64,000 bases of DNA from Seriola aureovittata (lineage: Eukaryota > Chordata > Actinopteri > Carangiformes > Carangidae). The translations under genes and the position numbers were made by a program. This document shows, in pieces, positions 49,310-59,795 of the stretch (position 1 is the first letter of the stretch; the number at the start of each line of letters is the position of its first letter). Location: assembly GCF_021018895.1 (NCBI RefSeq), contig NC_079385.1, forward strand, positions 355,759-419,758, given 5' to 3'. The notes beneath the pieces were generated by a model. That model did no database searches. It was not told where the DNA came from and worked only from the letters and a program-made list of their open reading frames with translations.

Positions 49310-49691
49310 GTTTCAAATGCTTTCTGTATACCATTAAGGCCGTTTACGGTTTTTGTTTGTAGTAGGGTCTCTGATCTTGTAAATGGTGCTCTCTGCCTGC
49401 TGTTTTCTGAGCCTCCAAGCTAAGAGTTTTGCAGCTCTGGGGGCTGCCTCATAATGTTTGCTTCATGAACCTTATGTTTTCTCTACTTCCTCACTTAGTA
49501 TTTTATCCATTTCCTGTTTGACATTTCTAATTTGGTGTGTGATAGAGGGCTCTCTATTGGTAATGTGTACTTCTACATGTCTCAATCTTTCCTGCAGTCT
49601 AAACCATTTTTGGGTTTTCATTTTTTTTCATCGCAGCCGTCCCTGGCAATGATCCTCCTCCTTAGAACAGCTTTAGCTGCATCCCTTAATA

Positions 49692-50686
49692 CAGTGGTTC
49701 TCAAACTTTTTACACCAAGTACCACCTCAGAAAATACTTGGCTCTCCAAGTACCACCATAATGACCAACACTATACATTAGCGTAGTAGGCCTAAGCATG
49801 CATCAAAAACAAGGCAGAGGTTTTATTCCTAAAGAAGTATATTTAATATTGTCTGCCAGTGTAACATTTTACACAGTTTGAACAGTAACACTGCGCTTAA
49901 ATATAGGAAAATAAAAAAAACTGTTCTTAAATAATGATTCAATTAAAATATATTGCACATAAAAGTAAAATAATAATAATAATAATCTCTGGCAGCTTTC
50001 TCTCCGCACATGATCCGTGTCATCTCTTTGGCTAAAGGTAAACACAACTGTTCCCCAATTGTGTGCGGCTTACCGGCTCTTGCGATCCGGAGGTTGGCAC
50101 GATATGAAGCTTCCTGTGCTTTGGCTATGGGTGTACCAAAGGACTGAATAGTGGACTTTGACCGTTTCAGTTCATCACATTTTCGTAAAAAAAATTCCAC
50201 TGGTTTGTCATTAAGTTCCCTGTGTTTGGTTGTAAGATGCGATGGTTTCATGCATTCGTTGCTCAAAACGTCGCCACATATCACACACGCTCTTCCTCTC
50301 TCCCGCTCCAAATAAATCCAAATTTGATATCGTTTTCGTCATATCTCCTCACTGGTTTGTGCCTTTTGTTTTTGCTAGCAGCTGCTCTGGGGGCTTCACT
50401 GGGGCCTTCACTGGCGCCACCGCCACCTGCACCCTGCCCACACTCGTCCTCTTCAGTTCTCGCTCTCTCCTGGTCCACAGTTCCCTTCGCAGACTGAAGC
50501 CACGACATTAGTTTAGTACTCTTCATTATTAAAAACCTCCACCTCTTGCCATTAATTCTTTCCTGCTACCGTGAATAACTGTTGATGTCAACGCATTTAT
50601 ATTTATTTCAGTGATTCTTTGGCGTACCACTAGAGGGAGCCCCGCGTACCACTAGTGGTGCACGTACCACACTTTGAGAATCACTG
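49692..50686 (-). mobile_element. hAT element (995 bp) with perfect 8-bp duplication and BED-finger remnant
   Basis: Ends are CAGTGGTTCTCAAACTTTTT at left and CAGTGATTCTCAAAGTGTGG at right (minus strand). The target duplication CCTTAATA lies at 49684-49691 and 50687-50694, exact on both sides. It encodes only the N-terminus of a ZBED-type hAT transposase, so it is non-autonomous. It interrupts the L1 linker between the endonuclease and RT parts. Confidence 0.95.
49943..50526 (-). pseudogene. BED zinc-finger N-terminus of a hAT transposase (truncated)
   Basis: Inside the hAT element at 49692-50686. The first frame (50281-50526) starts MKSTKLMSWLQSAKGTV, passes a Glu/Gly/Ala-rich linker and gives KPVRRYDENDIKFGFIWSG, the conserved segment before the finger in ZBED5/ZBED8-like proteins. 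After a one-base frame change, 49943-50311 holds CVICGDVLSNECMKPSHL and TTKH (a C2-H2 BED finger), then DKPVEFFLRKCDEL. The reading ends in a (TTA)n run. The catalytic core and the dimerisation domain are absent, so it cannot move itself. It might be mobilised by a full-length relative elsewhere. Confidence 0.82.
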
Positions 50687-51039
50687 CCTTAATATATTTG
50701 GGTTTACCTCCCCATTTTAATTGTCCTGTAAGCACGTGGCTAGATCTGTCTCCATTGCATTTCTAAAAGTGGGGTCATTTAACAAGCCTGTGTTTAGCCT
50801 CCACAGTGTTTTTCGTTGTCTACCATCTAAGTGTAATGTTAAATAGATCCCAGAGTGGTCTGAAAGATCCCTCTGGCCTATTCTGCAGTTTTTCAATCCG
50901 TGTAGATCCTTGTTGTAAATGAAGAAGTGATCTATTCTTGAATAGACATTATGTCGTGCAGAATAGAAGGTATATCCTGGGACCGATACATGCATAGACC
51001 GCCACACAAGTTTAAAGACTTCTTAAAGACTATTTTGTT

Positions 51040-54000
51040 TATAAATTTTTCGGTAAGGTTCTCTCTTCTTTTCCTATTTATTTAAGATAAACACAAAGCT
51101 TGTGCTACAGAAAATGGACCAGACTCAGTGAATAGCTCCCTAAGCTTAACATGTCCTATGATAACTATTAATTTAGCTGTACAGACTAATGAGCAGTGAT
51201 AACTAACATGTCTTTGGGGTCATCAGGTGGGAACCTCCTTTCACCAGTGTTTCGTCTAGTTGGTCCCACAACACCTCCAGGAGGCTAGACAGTGATCACT
51301 GGCGTCCCAGAGTCACTCCCCTAATGCCAGCCATCACTGCTCCTCACACCACCATTTTCTTTATCTTGCCTATGCTACCACAAACAACACCATCATCAAC
51401 TCTGACAAAACACACTAGCAGATTCAGCAAACAAACTCCCCTAAACAGTTGGAGAAAGTGGCGGCCATTTTGAAGGAGGCAGAGTCAAGGAGAGAAGCCT
51501 TTTTGAGCTAAACTCTCCCCCGCCGGATTAGGCTGTGCTCTTGCCCCCCCCCACCCCCCCACTCTCCAAGACAATGAGGGATGTAGAGTCAGGGAGAGGG
51601 GCCTTTTTAGGCTGGCTCTCCCCCGCCGGATTAGGCTGTGCTCTACACCCCCCACACTCTAACACCACACCATGCAACTCACCTAAAACAAACAAACTCA
51701 CCTAAACAGCCACAGACACACTACAAACCAATTCGATACAAGCAAACAATACAGGCCACCTCACCTGGACTAACCGCATGGTCTCAAAGAGGCTCACACA
51801 GGCCACACCCCCACTTAAAAACACTTCCTCTTCCTGGATTTCTTCCTTGCTTCTCCTAAGAGTCTATCTATCCTAAGTGCTCCCCCTGCTGGGCCCCCAG
51901 CTACCATTACTACTTCTCATCCAAATCCACTGACTGGATCTTGCTGCCTCATCTGACATGTCCTTTACAATTTTCCTCACACTCTGTCCACTTGCTCCTA
52001 ACTCCCTTACCAAAGAGACAACAGACCTTGCTACAAATCCTCTACATCCTATTTCCACTGGACAAATCCTAACTTTCCATCCTCGCTGCTCTGCTTCTGC
52101 CCCTAACTCTGCATACCTGAGCTTTTTCCTTTCATATGCTTCCTCAACTAAGGCCTCCCACGGAACAGTCAGCTCTATGAAATATACTTTCATTCTACTC
52201 CTAGACCACAAGACTATATCAGGCCTTAGCTTTGTAATGGCTATTTCCTGGGGAACAAGAAGCTTTCCTCCTAAATCTACCTGCATTTCCCAGTCACAAG
52301 CACCTTCTAAGCTGCCTTGCCTTCTTGTTGTCTTACCAACTTTCTCTCCCTCTTGAACAAACTTGATTGCACCTTTCTTTGTTTTAGGTCCTCCTAAATT
52401 TGCCTGCCTCCGTAACTCTTCAATTCCTGCAGCTAAGCTTTTTAGAACCTGGTTATGTCGCCACGTATACCTGCCTTGCGACAGACTAACCTTACACCCT
52501 GACAGAATGTGCTTTAAAGTTGCCGTACCTGAACACAATGAACATAGTGGGTCTCCATTTACCCAGAGTTTTAGGTTCTGGGGAGTTGGCAGTACATCAT
52601 AAGTTGCCCCTATCAAGAATCTAATACTACTTTCCTCCATGCTACAGAGTTCTTTCCAGCTAAGCTTTTTCTTATCTACACCTTCCCAATTCACCCACTG
52701 TCCCTGCTTAGCCTGGGCCACTGCCTTAGCACCCCTTAATAATTCCTCCTGTCTACGAACCTGCTCCACAACTAGCTTTCTCTTCTCCTTGGGACCTGCT
52801 CTACTCCACACCGGTTTGCCTGGGCCAAGCCCCAAGCCTCCCCGGCCTATTTGGACATTACCCACAATCTCTGTATGCCTAAGCGTTGCTTCTGCCTCCT
52901 GCACTGCGATTCTTGGATTCCACTTTCTCCCCTTGATTGGGTTTGGAACCACCTTACTAACTACCGCATCTTTGCTCCCAGATAACAGGAGCTCTGTCCT
53001 AACCTTGGTACATTTAAACTCCTCCACTAGACTAGTTACTGGGAGCTGAAGTATGCCTTTCCCATACAGTGCCACTGTGCTTAAACATCTAGGAACACCT
53101 AGCCACTTCCTAATGTAAAAGCTAACTAATTTTTCCATTTTTTCTGCAGTGGATATTGGAATCTCATATACAGACAGTGGCCACATCAGCCTGGGAAATA
53201 ACCCAAACTGCAGACACCACAGTTTCAACTTTCCTGGCAGCCCTGATTTATCTATTCTATCCAGTCCCTCAGCAACATCCTTCCGAAACTGCACTACCTG
53301 TTCTCCGTCATTCAAGTCTGCCTTGTACCACCTACCTAGACTCTTTACTGATTTTTCCCTAATTATTGGAATTTCCTCTTCATCTATTACAAACTTCCTA
53401 TCACTTAACTTCCCTCTGCTTATTGAGATACTTCTAGACTTACTAGGCTTGATTTTCATACTAGCCCACTTTAAGTTTTTATTAAGTCTCTCAAGTATTC
53501 TTTTCATACATGGCACCGTTGTAGTTATCAACGTCATGTCATCCATGTAGGCCCTAATTGGTGTAAGGCGCACCCCATCCTGCCGCCTCTCTCCACCTAC
53601 AACCCACTTAGAAGCTCTAATGATTACCTCCATCGCCATTGTGAATGCCAATGGAGAAATCGTGCACCCTGCCATGATGCCTATTTCTAGCCTCTGCCAT
53701 CCTGTTGTGAAGCCTGCTATGCTTAAGCACAGCCTAATATCTTGGAAATACAATTTTACTAAATTAACCACTACTCCAGGTACTTTAAAATAATCAAATG
53801 CCTCCCAAATAAGGCTATGTGGCACTGAACCAAACGCGTTTGCTAAATCCAAAAATATGACATTCAAGTCTCTTTTCTCTGTCTTGGCTGCCTGAATCTG
53901 ATGCCAAATCATGCTAGTGTGCTCTAAACATCCTGCGAACCCTGGTATTCCTGCCTTCTGTACTGCAGTATCAATTAAGCTATTCCTTTCTAAATAACTA

Positions 54001-54400
54001 GTTAATCTCCGTGCGACTATGCTAAAGAAGATCTTCCCCTCTACATTTAGGAGAGAGATCATTCGAAACTGACTCAGGTCAGAGGATTCCTTCTCCTTTG
54101 GGATAAAAACACCTCCTGCCCTACGCCATGCTCTGGGAATAACCTGTTTCTCCCAAACTATTCTTAATTGCCTCCACAAAAACTTTAGGATATCAGGTGC
54201 GCTTTTATAAACCCGGTAGGGGACTCCATTTGGCCCTGGGGCCGAAGAAGCCTTTGCACGCCTGACTACCTCCTCAACCTCCTTCCACCTGGGTGGTCTA
54301 ACATCCATCTCATGATCTATCTTTCCTACTGGCGGCATGTCAGGTGGAAGGCCTATTACTCTATTCTGCTCAAAATCTGAATATGTGTTAGTTGTATCCA
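51040..54400 (-). mobile_element. RLE-type LINE (R2/NeSL/Hero-like), 5'-truncated, inserted in L1
   Basis: A non-LTR retrotransposon with a restriction-like endonuclease, placed between GGDFNVLLNP of the L1 endonuclease and the resumed L1 text near 51030. It holds one long frame (51873-54467, described separately) and an approximately 0.8-kb 3' UTR. The UTR contains a tandem duplication (about 51474-51545 and 51580-51649, sharing CCCCCGCCGGATTAGGCTGT) and C-rich runs. The usual N-terminal zinc-finger region is missing, consistent with incomplete reverse transcription. Exact junctions are uncertain by some tens of bases. Confidence 0.82.
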
Positions 54401-54467
54401 ATAAAGGGGTTAAGAAGCACATTGAAGTCTCCACCGCAAATAAGGATCTCATATGTTTCAGATGCAA
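51873..54467 (-). CDS. RLE-LINE polyprotein: reverse transcriptase plus restriction-like endonuclease (864 codons, open)
   Basis: An enzyme for target-primed reverse transcription. Domains in order: RT from about residue 60, with ASSAPGPNGVPYRVYK at 73-88, NVIFLDLANAFGSVPHSL at 202-219, MAGCTISPLAF at 265-275 and the catalytic box YMDD at 307-310. Thumb SLGRWYKADL and LPGKLKLWC follow. A CCHC knuckle has C642, C645, H653, C658, then GRYTWRHNQVL. The restriction-like nuclease has PD at 749-750, E765 in IELTVPWE and lysine at 781-782, ending SQWIWMRSSNGSW. There is no internal stop or frameshift. The first roughly 28 codons come from the host L1 read out of frame, so the methionine is probably not native. 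The N-terminal DNA-binding region is missing. The YMDD form, in place of the commoner F/YADD, is usual in this fish and invertebrate group as I recall it. The clade name (NeSL, Hero or R2-like) is not settled. Confidence 0.88.
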   Translation of the reverse strand: MHLKHMRSLFAVETSMCFLTPLLDTTNTYSDFEQNRVIGLPPDMPPVGKIDHEMDVRPPRWKEVEEVVRRAKASSAPGPNGVPYRVYKSAPDILKFLWRQLRIVWEKQVIPRAWRRAGGVFIPKEKESSDLSQFRMISLLNVEGKIFFSIVARRLTSYLERNSLIDTAVQKAGIPGFAGCLEHTSMIWHQIQAAKTEKRDLNVIFLDLANAFGSVPHSLIWEAFDYFKVPGVVVNLVKLYFQDIRLCLSIAGFTTGWQRLEIGIMAGCTISPLAFTMAMEVIIRASKWVVGGERRQDGVRLTPIRAYMDDMTLITTTVPCMKRILERLNKNLKWASMKIKPSKSRSISISRGKLSDRKFVIDEEEIPIIREKSVKSLGRWYKADLNDGEQVVQFRKDVAEGLDRIDKSGLPGKLKLWCLQFGLFPRLMWPLSVYEIPISTAEKMEKLVSFYIRKWLGVPRCLSTVALYGKGILQLPVTSLVEEFKCTKVRTELLLSGSKDAVVSKVVPNPIKGRKWNPRIAVQEAEATLRHTEIVGNVQIGRGGLGLGPGKPVWSRAGPKEKRKLVVEQVRRQEELLRGAKAVAQAKQGQWVNWEGVDKKKLSWKELCSMEESSIRFLIGATYDVLPTPQNLKLWVNGDPLCSLCSGTATLKHILSGCKVSLSQGRYTWRHNQVLKSLAAGIEELRRQANLGGPKTKKGAIKFVQEGEKVGKTTRRQGSLEGACDWEMQVDLGGKLLVPQEIAITKLRPDIVLWSRSRMKVYFIELTVPWEALVEEAYERKKLRYAELGAEAEQRGWKVRICPVEIGCRGFVARSVVSLVRELGASGQSVRKIVKDMSDEAARSSQWIWMRSSNGSWGPSRGST

Positions 54468-55446
54468 TCAAACACCTTTTTAAAGAAAGACATGTTGCTT
54501 CCAGGAGGGGCGTAAACGTTGAATAATGTTCTTTTTCGTCTATTTTCCCTATTAAATCAAATGTGCCCTCTTTGCTTGCTTATTTCAGATATGAATTCAA
54601 ACCAAATTGAGTCGGATATCAATATGGCAACAACTTTTATTTACCATTTTTATATGATGAAAAGAAGGTATATCTTTCTTAGTTTTTTCGTGTTGAGCAT
54701 CAGGAAGGTGGGTTTCCTGACATAATGCTATATTTATATTTATATATTTATATTTTATATTTAATTTTTGCTATCATTTTGCTTCTTTTGATCGGGTTAT
54801 TTAGCCCATTTACATTCAGTGAGAGTATGTTATAATATTGATACTGCAGTCATTTTGCTTGTGAATGGTTGTAATTGTGACATCCCAGACCTCAAAAGAT
54901 GAACAGTGTAAAATAGAACAAGGAAACTTAAGTAACTATAATACAGAACATTCAACTGAACTTCCAACAGAAAAGGTACCATATCGTGTTGACAGTGAGG
55001 GGGGCTGGCCACAAGGTGGCAAGAAAGAAAGTCTTGTGGCTCTCGTCTGCAGTTTGTAGGTATCAGCCTTACCTTTTGAGTGGAAAACAAAAAATAAAGG
55101 TAAATAAAGTTTCTATATCACTTTTAATCCGGTTAATGGGAACTTGACCATAAGTAATTCACTCCTCTCCTGCTGCAGATCACGACCCCATCCTCTGGTA
55201 CTCCTTCAGCCTCTACTTGATCTGTCGTTGGAACTGGGTCTTATTTCCGCTGTGTCCGGTCTCGGTCGCCTCCCATGTCAGAAGTCGGGTCAGCATTTCT
55301 TCCGATATGTCCTTGCTCCTAGTCCCACGAATGACCTCACCCACTGTGAATCCCTGTTTCCGTAGATCATCTGCTGCTTGTGTTGCCCATTTGAAAGAAA
55401 ACGCGTATTCTGGTTAGCGGGGTCTGGAATCGTATTCAATTGTCTT

Positions 55447-56236
55447 TCAGTGCCTTCTTAATTGGTATATATTCCTTCCTCTTGTTCTGAACATCCGTTG
55501 CATAGTCATGGTCAAAATACACTTGTTTGTTTTGTAGCTCCTTCTTACAGGCTGTATACAGGATCTTCTCTTTAACTGAGAACCAGAGGAACCGGACCAC
55601 CAAAGAGTGCTGCGCACACCCGCAGGTGGTTTTGGTGCCAATGTGTGGTGAGCACGCTCTATTCCCAGGTCAGCTTTACGGCTCAGGCCCATATCATTCC
55701 AACTTTATCAAGTTTTCAACTAACGCCACCACGGAGTTGCCCTCTGCCTCCTCTGGAACATCATAAATCCTGATGTTGTTACGCCTGGAGCGTCCCTCCA
55801 AATAAGATATTTTTCCCTGTAGTGCCTGTTGGTTTTTCAGTAGTTGAGAAAGGGCACCCTTGACCCCAATGTTCCATCGTTCCATATTGACTTTCCTCCA
55901 TTGCTCCTATGCGTGTCACTGCTCCTTCTATCTGTCTTGTCATATCTTGTATCTTCCAGTTGTGTCAGTTGTGAGTTCATCAATTTGTTTTTTAATATGT
56001 TCCCGAAAGCATGTGCGGAATTCAGAGAGATCTCTTTTCAATTCAGTCTGGAGCACTGCCATACCTGCACTCACAACTTCCCTCACCGCTTCATGGATTG
56101 AATGCAAAGTTTCGCTTTCTCTAGGACCTCCATCTTGTCCTGTATGGATATCTCTGGTCTCAGCTTCTTTCTCGTTCTCTCGTTCCACATTGTTTCGTAA
56201 CCCATAACCTCCTTTCTTGTTTTTGTCCCTGTTCAT
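55447..56236 (-). pseudogene. L1 ORF1 protein remnant, frameshifted
   Basis: RNA-binding ORF1p of the minus-strand L1. The N-terminal frame (55940-56236) is Lys/Glu-rich and predicted helical (EAVREVVSAGMAVLQTELKR), fitting a coiled coil. The next frame (55694-55885) has LEGRSRRNNIRIYDVPEEAE, the start of the ORF1p RRM. The C-terminal frame (55447-55692) has LGIERAHHTLAPKPPAG, the conserved end of the RRM/C-terminal domain. Two or more frameshifts break it, so no full-length protein is made. Confidence 0.82.
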
Positions 56237-56345
56237 TATTATGCCGATGTAACGGTAGAATGAAGTAAGTTAGGGGGGAATTTAAGGCTGATACCGGAGC
56301 TCTGTAACTAGGCTGCCATGCTGTGTAGCACGCAACCGGAAATCC

Positions 56346-56820
56346 GTTGGGAAGTATTGATCTACCTAAAGATGCTGTTGTGTTTTGAGATATGAATTGC
56401 AAGAATCCACAACATAGTTGTCCACTGAGTTACGTTCTATGTATGACTTTATCATGGAGTCATTACTTAAGTCTAGCAGGCCTCTATATAAACATAAGCC
56501 TGATGTGTAAAAATCATAATATTACCAAAAAAGACATAATATGAGAATAAAGGGGTTGCATGTTGTTTTAGAGAGGGAATATCAGATGCTTTAAAATGAG
56601 GAACGTAGAGCATCCTGTGAAGTTCTACTTTAGCAGAGGTTTCACAAATAATCTTTTGGCTCATCATCATCATCATAATCATCATCATCAGGACATTGAA
56701 AAGATTGTGAAGAAACTGAGTCTATACTATTGTTAGACAAACAGCAACTCAGGCTGACACTGACTGTCCTTTCCCATGTTTGATTGGTTTATGTAATATT
56801 CATAAAAAATTATGTTTTTT
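56346..56820. other. Spacer upstream of the L1 5' end
   Basis: No recognised gene. A short ATC/ATG-type trinucleotide run lies near 56663-56690. Confidence 0.45.
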
Positions 56821-56829
56821 TTCTCTCAA

Positions 56830-57315
56830 AATTTTACATTTTTCATTCTTGCAATATTAAAACTTTAGCCCTTTAATATTACAACTTTATTCTTGTAATG
56901 TTACAACTTTATTCCTTTAATATTCTGACTTTATTCTTGTAATGTCACAACTTAATTCTTGTAATGTTGCGACATTATTCCTTTAATATTACGAATTTAT
57001 TCTTGTAATATTCTGACTTTATTCTTTTAATGTTACAACTTTATTCCTTTAATGTTATGACTTCATTCTTGTAATATTATGACTTTATTAATTTAATATT
57101 AAGACTTTATTCATTTAATATCACGACTTTATTCTTGTAATGTAACGACTTTATATCTTTAATGTTACGACTTTATTCCTTTAATATTACGACTTTATTC
57201 TTATAATATTCTGACTTTATTTGTGTAATGTTACAACTTTATTCCCGTAGTATGGCAACTTTATTCCTATAATATTACTACATTATTCTTGTAATATTCT
57301 GACTTTATTCTCAAA
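56830..57315. repeat. Minisatellite, TTATTCTTGTAATATTACGA-type units
   Basis: About 20-22 imperfect units of roughly 22 bp, each combining ACTTTATTC(C/T)T, (G/T)TAAT and (A/G)TTACGAC variants. AT-rich, non-coding, ending in the GATA array. Confidence 0.85.
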
Positions 57316-57320
57316 ATTTC

Positions 57321-57380
<60 letters not shown>
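57321..57380. repeat. (GATA)n microsatellite
   Basis: Fifteen uninterrupted AGAT units. It is the 3' tail of LINE copy B, whose 3' UTR (ATTTCCCCTAGGGGAGAAAT on minus) abuts it. Confidence 0.93.
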
Positions 57381-57381
<1 letters not shown>

Positions 57382-57384
57382 CTT

Positions 57385-58785
57385 TATTTCTCCCCTAGGG
57401 GAAATTCATGTGTCCATTAGCTCATCGTTGATAATAATAATAAAAATAATAATATTAATAATAAAAGCTGATAATAAAGAAACAATGATAATTAGATTAG
57501 TCCACTTCCTTGGCTTGGCCGTGTTGTATAGCCTGATGGCAGTGGGAACAAAGGATCTCCTTTTTACCAGCTTGTCCAGTCTCTTTGTGTTCATGTCTAA
57601 CATGCTGCTGCCCCAGCAGACTGCAGCATAAAAAAGTACACTGGCCACTACTGACTGATAAAAAATGTTCAGCATTTCACTGCAGATCTCAGAGGACCTG
57701 AGCTTCCTGAGGAAAAAGAGCCGGCTCTGCCCCTTCTGGTAGATGGCATCCGTGTTCAGGGACCAGTCCAGTTTACTGTCCAGGTGCACACTTAGGGATT
57801 TACAAGTGTGCACCACCTCAATGTCCTTCCCTCGAATGATGACTGGCTGAAGGGTGGGCCTACACCTCTGAAAGTCGATGACCATCTCCTTGGTCTTGGA
57901 GGTGTTCAGAAGGAGGCAGTTCTTGTCGCTTCATTCACTGAAGGCCATCATCAGATCCCTGTACTCCTCTTCATGCCCATTCCTGATACATGCCACAATA
58001 GCTGTGTAATCTGAGTATTTTTCTGGATGTGGCAAGACTCAGAGTTGTATTTAAAGTCCGCTGTATACAAGGTGAACAGGAACGGAACCAGAACAGTCCC
58101 CTGTGGAGCCCCAGTGCTGTTCATCACTGTCCCTGAGACACAGTTACCCAGCCTGACGTACTGTGGTCGTCTTGTCAGGTTATCCACAATCCAGGACGTG
58201 AAGCAGGGATCCACGCCCATTCCTTTCAGCTTGTCTTTAAGAATAGGGGGTTGGATGGTGTTAAATGCACTTTGGAAATCAAAGAACATAATCCTCATGT
58301 GACTACCTGGCTCATCCAACTAAGAATGGGCCCGGTGGAGCATGTAAAGGACGGCATCATCCACTCCAATATGCTCTTTGCAGGTGAACTGTAGGGGGTC
58401 TAGTGCATGTTCAACCTGTGGCTTCAGAAGGTGGAGAAGCAGCCGCTCCAGGGTCTTCATGATGTGTGATGTGAAGGCCACCGGTCTGTAGTCATTTATC
58501 TCAGCCAGTCGCTCTACTTTAGGTACCGGAACAAGACATGATGTTTTCCACAGGACCAGGAGAAAAAGAGCCGGTTCTGCCCCTTCCGGTAGATGGCATC
58601 CGTGTTCAAGAACCAGTCCAGTTTACTGTCCAGGTGCACACCTAGGTAGTTCTAAGTGTGCACCACCTCAATGTCCTTCCCTTGGATGTTGACTGGCTGA
58701 AGGGTGGGCCTAGACCTCCGAAAGTCGATTACGACCCTTGGACTTGGAGGTGTTCAGAAGGAGACAGTTCCTGTTGCTCCGTGGT
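57385..58785 (-). mobile_element. L2/CR1-group LINE (copy B), RT 3' half plus repeated fragment
   Basis: The minus strand from about 58553 encodes VLVPKVERLAEINDYR-type RT text, EPGSHMRIMFFDFQSAFNTI, SWIVDNLTRRPQYVRLGN, GAPQGTVLVPFLFTLYTADF and, from 57885, PTLQPVIIRGKDIEVVHT to FFLRKLRSSEICSEML. The tail is AATAAT-rich, then GAAATTCCCC-like text and (GATA)n. A stop lies just before LDEP (58319-58321) and is shared with copy C. Bases 58557-58785 repeat, in diverged form, the C-terminal segment already present at about 57700-57930, so a partial tandem copy sits beside it. About 1.2 kb is nearly identical to copy C in inverted orientation. Confidence 0.87.
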
Positions 58786-58966
58786 ATGCACATCAAACAC
58801 CGCGATCAAATATTACATAACCAATGACAATTAGATGACAAGGACATCTACAGGCAGTGGCGAAAGCTGTACGCACAGTTTAGCATGTGTTCAGCGACTG
58901 TTAAGAGCCATCTTTTTAAAGCTTTCTGTATCTCACTATATACTGCCAACCTGTGGTGCTGCTACA

Positions 58967-59300
58967 AATAATAATAATAATAATAATAATAATACATTTT
59001 ATTTGGCAGCGCCTTTCACAGCACTCACGGACACTTAAAAGATTCAAAACACAATAAAAATAATAAAAACAACAGACAGTTAAAAAGAAAAATTAAATTA
59101 CGGCGAATATGCAGATTGAAACAGATGAGTTTTGAGTCTTGATTTGAACTGGGGTAAAGAAACAATGTTACGGATGTCTGGTGGGAGAGAGTTCCAGAGC
59201 GGCTGAAAGCTCTGCTCCCCATGGTGCTGAGGCGGGCGGATGGCATAGAGAGGTGAAGGGAGGAGGAAGACCTGAGGGAAAAAAGCCAGTATGCGGAGGT
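58967..59300 (-). mobile_element. L2-group LINE 3' fragment with (AAT)n tail
   Basis: The minus strand encodes GEQSFQPLWNSLPPDIRNIV and FKSRLKTHLFQSAYSP, the conserved C-terminal end of L2-like LINE proteins (compare LWNELPL at 31.45 kb). A short 3' UTR follows, then an ATT/AAT microsatellite at about 58967-58993 as tail. Heavily 5'-truncated. Confidence 0.78.
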
Positions 59301-59564
59301 TCACAGTAGCTTATAATGACATTATGAGGCTGCTGATTAAAGTTCCAAGAAGCGACAGTGCCAGCCAAATGTTTGCTAATGTAGGTGTCCTTACCTTCCC
59401 CGCTCTAATAAGAAATCTGATGTATAGATGCATGTGTAGGGTATCTGATTATGAAAATGGTATTATTTCAGCCTTAACCAACCCTGAACTGAGCTCCATC
59501 AGGTTCTCATCTAGACTGTGGAACCACTGGCGTTGCAGCCTTGTTTTGTTTCTTGTTATCCTCA

Positions 59565-59795
59565 CATCACTGTCACATCACTAACTTTCATATACTGTAA
59601 CACCACTGTCATATACTGCCACATCACTAACTGTCATATACTGTCACATCACTGTCATATATTGTCACATCACTAACTGTCATATACTGTCACATCACTA
59701 ACTATCATATACTGTCACATCACTAATTGTCATATACTGTCACACCACTAACTGTCACATCACTAACTGTCATATATACTGTCACATGACTAACT
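59565..59795 (+). repeat. Minisatellite, ACTGTCATATACTGTCACATCACTA units
   Basis: About nine imperfect copies of a roughly 25-bp unit (AACTGTCATATACTGTCACATCACT). It abuts the 5' end of LINE copy C. The same minisatellite reappears at 63545-63740, so it brackets copy C. Confidence 0.88.

Larger units (their letters stand above)
47426..56345 (-). mobile_element. L1-type LINE, near full length, broken by three insertions
   Basis: Read on the minus strand from about 56345: ORF1 (55447-56236), then the ORF2 endonuclease start LSLNVNGLNNPIKRSK at about 54810, LCQETHLPDAQHEKTKKD, FNVYAPPGSNMSFFKK and GGDFNVLLNP at about 54430. It resumes at about 51030 with VWRSMHV...YTFYS, RIDHFFI and LSDHSGIYLTL. 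The linker LKWFRLQERLRHVEVHI lies at about 49610 and the RT palm QGCPTSPNLFNLLIEPLAQ and VSLYADDVLVTI at about 48210-48350. ITKYNFNWHSSHIKYLGV and CNPFYVAKWKSIELS continue to about 47430. The breaks are the RLE-LINE (about 51040-54400), a hAT at 49692-50686 and a hAT MITE at 48621-49309. The extreme 3' end is missing. Frame damage is mild, so the copy is fairly young. Confidence 0.88.

Noticed and set aside
51958..53550. Plus-strand frames of 130-140 codons
   Set aside because: They are antisense shadows of the RLE-LINE reverse transcriptase/endonuclease frame.
59565..59795. CRISPR-like array of about 25-bp repeats
   Set aside because: Units are contiguous with no unique spacers, and the genome is eukaryotic; it is a minisatellite.
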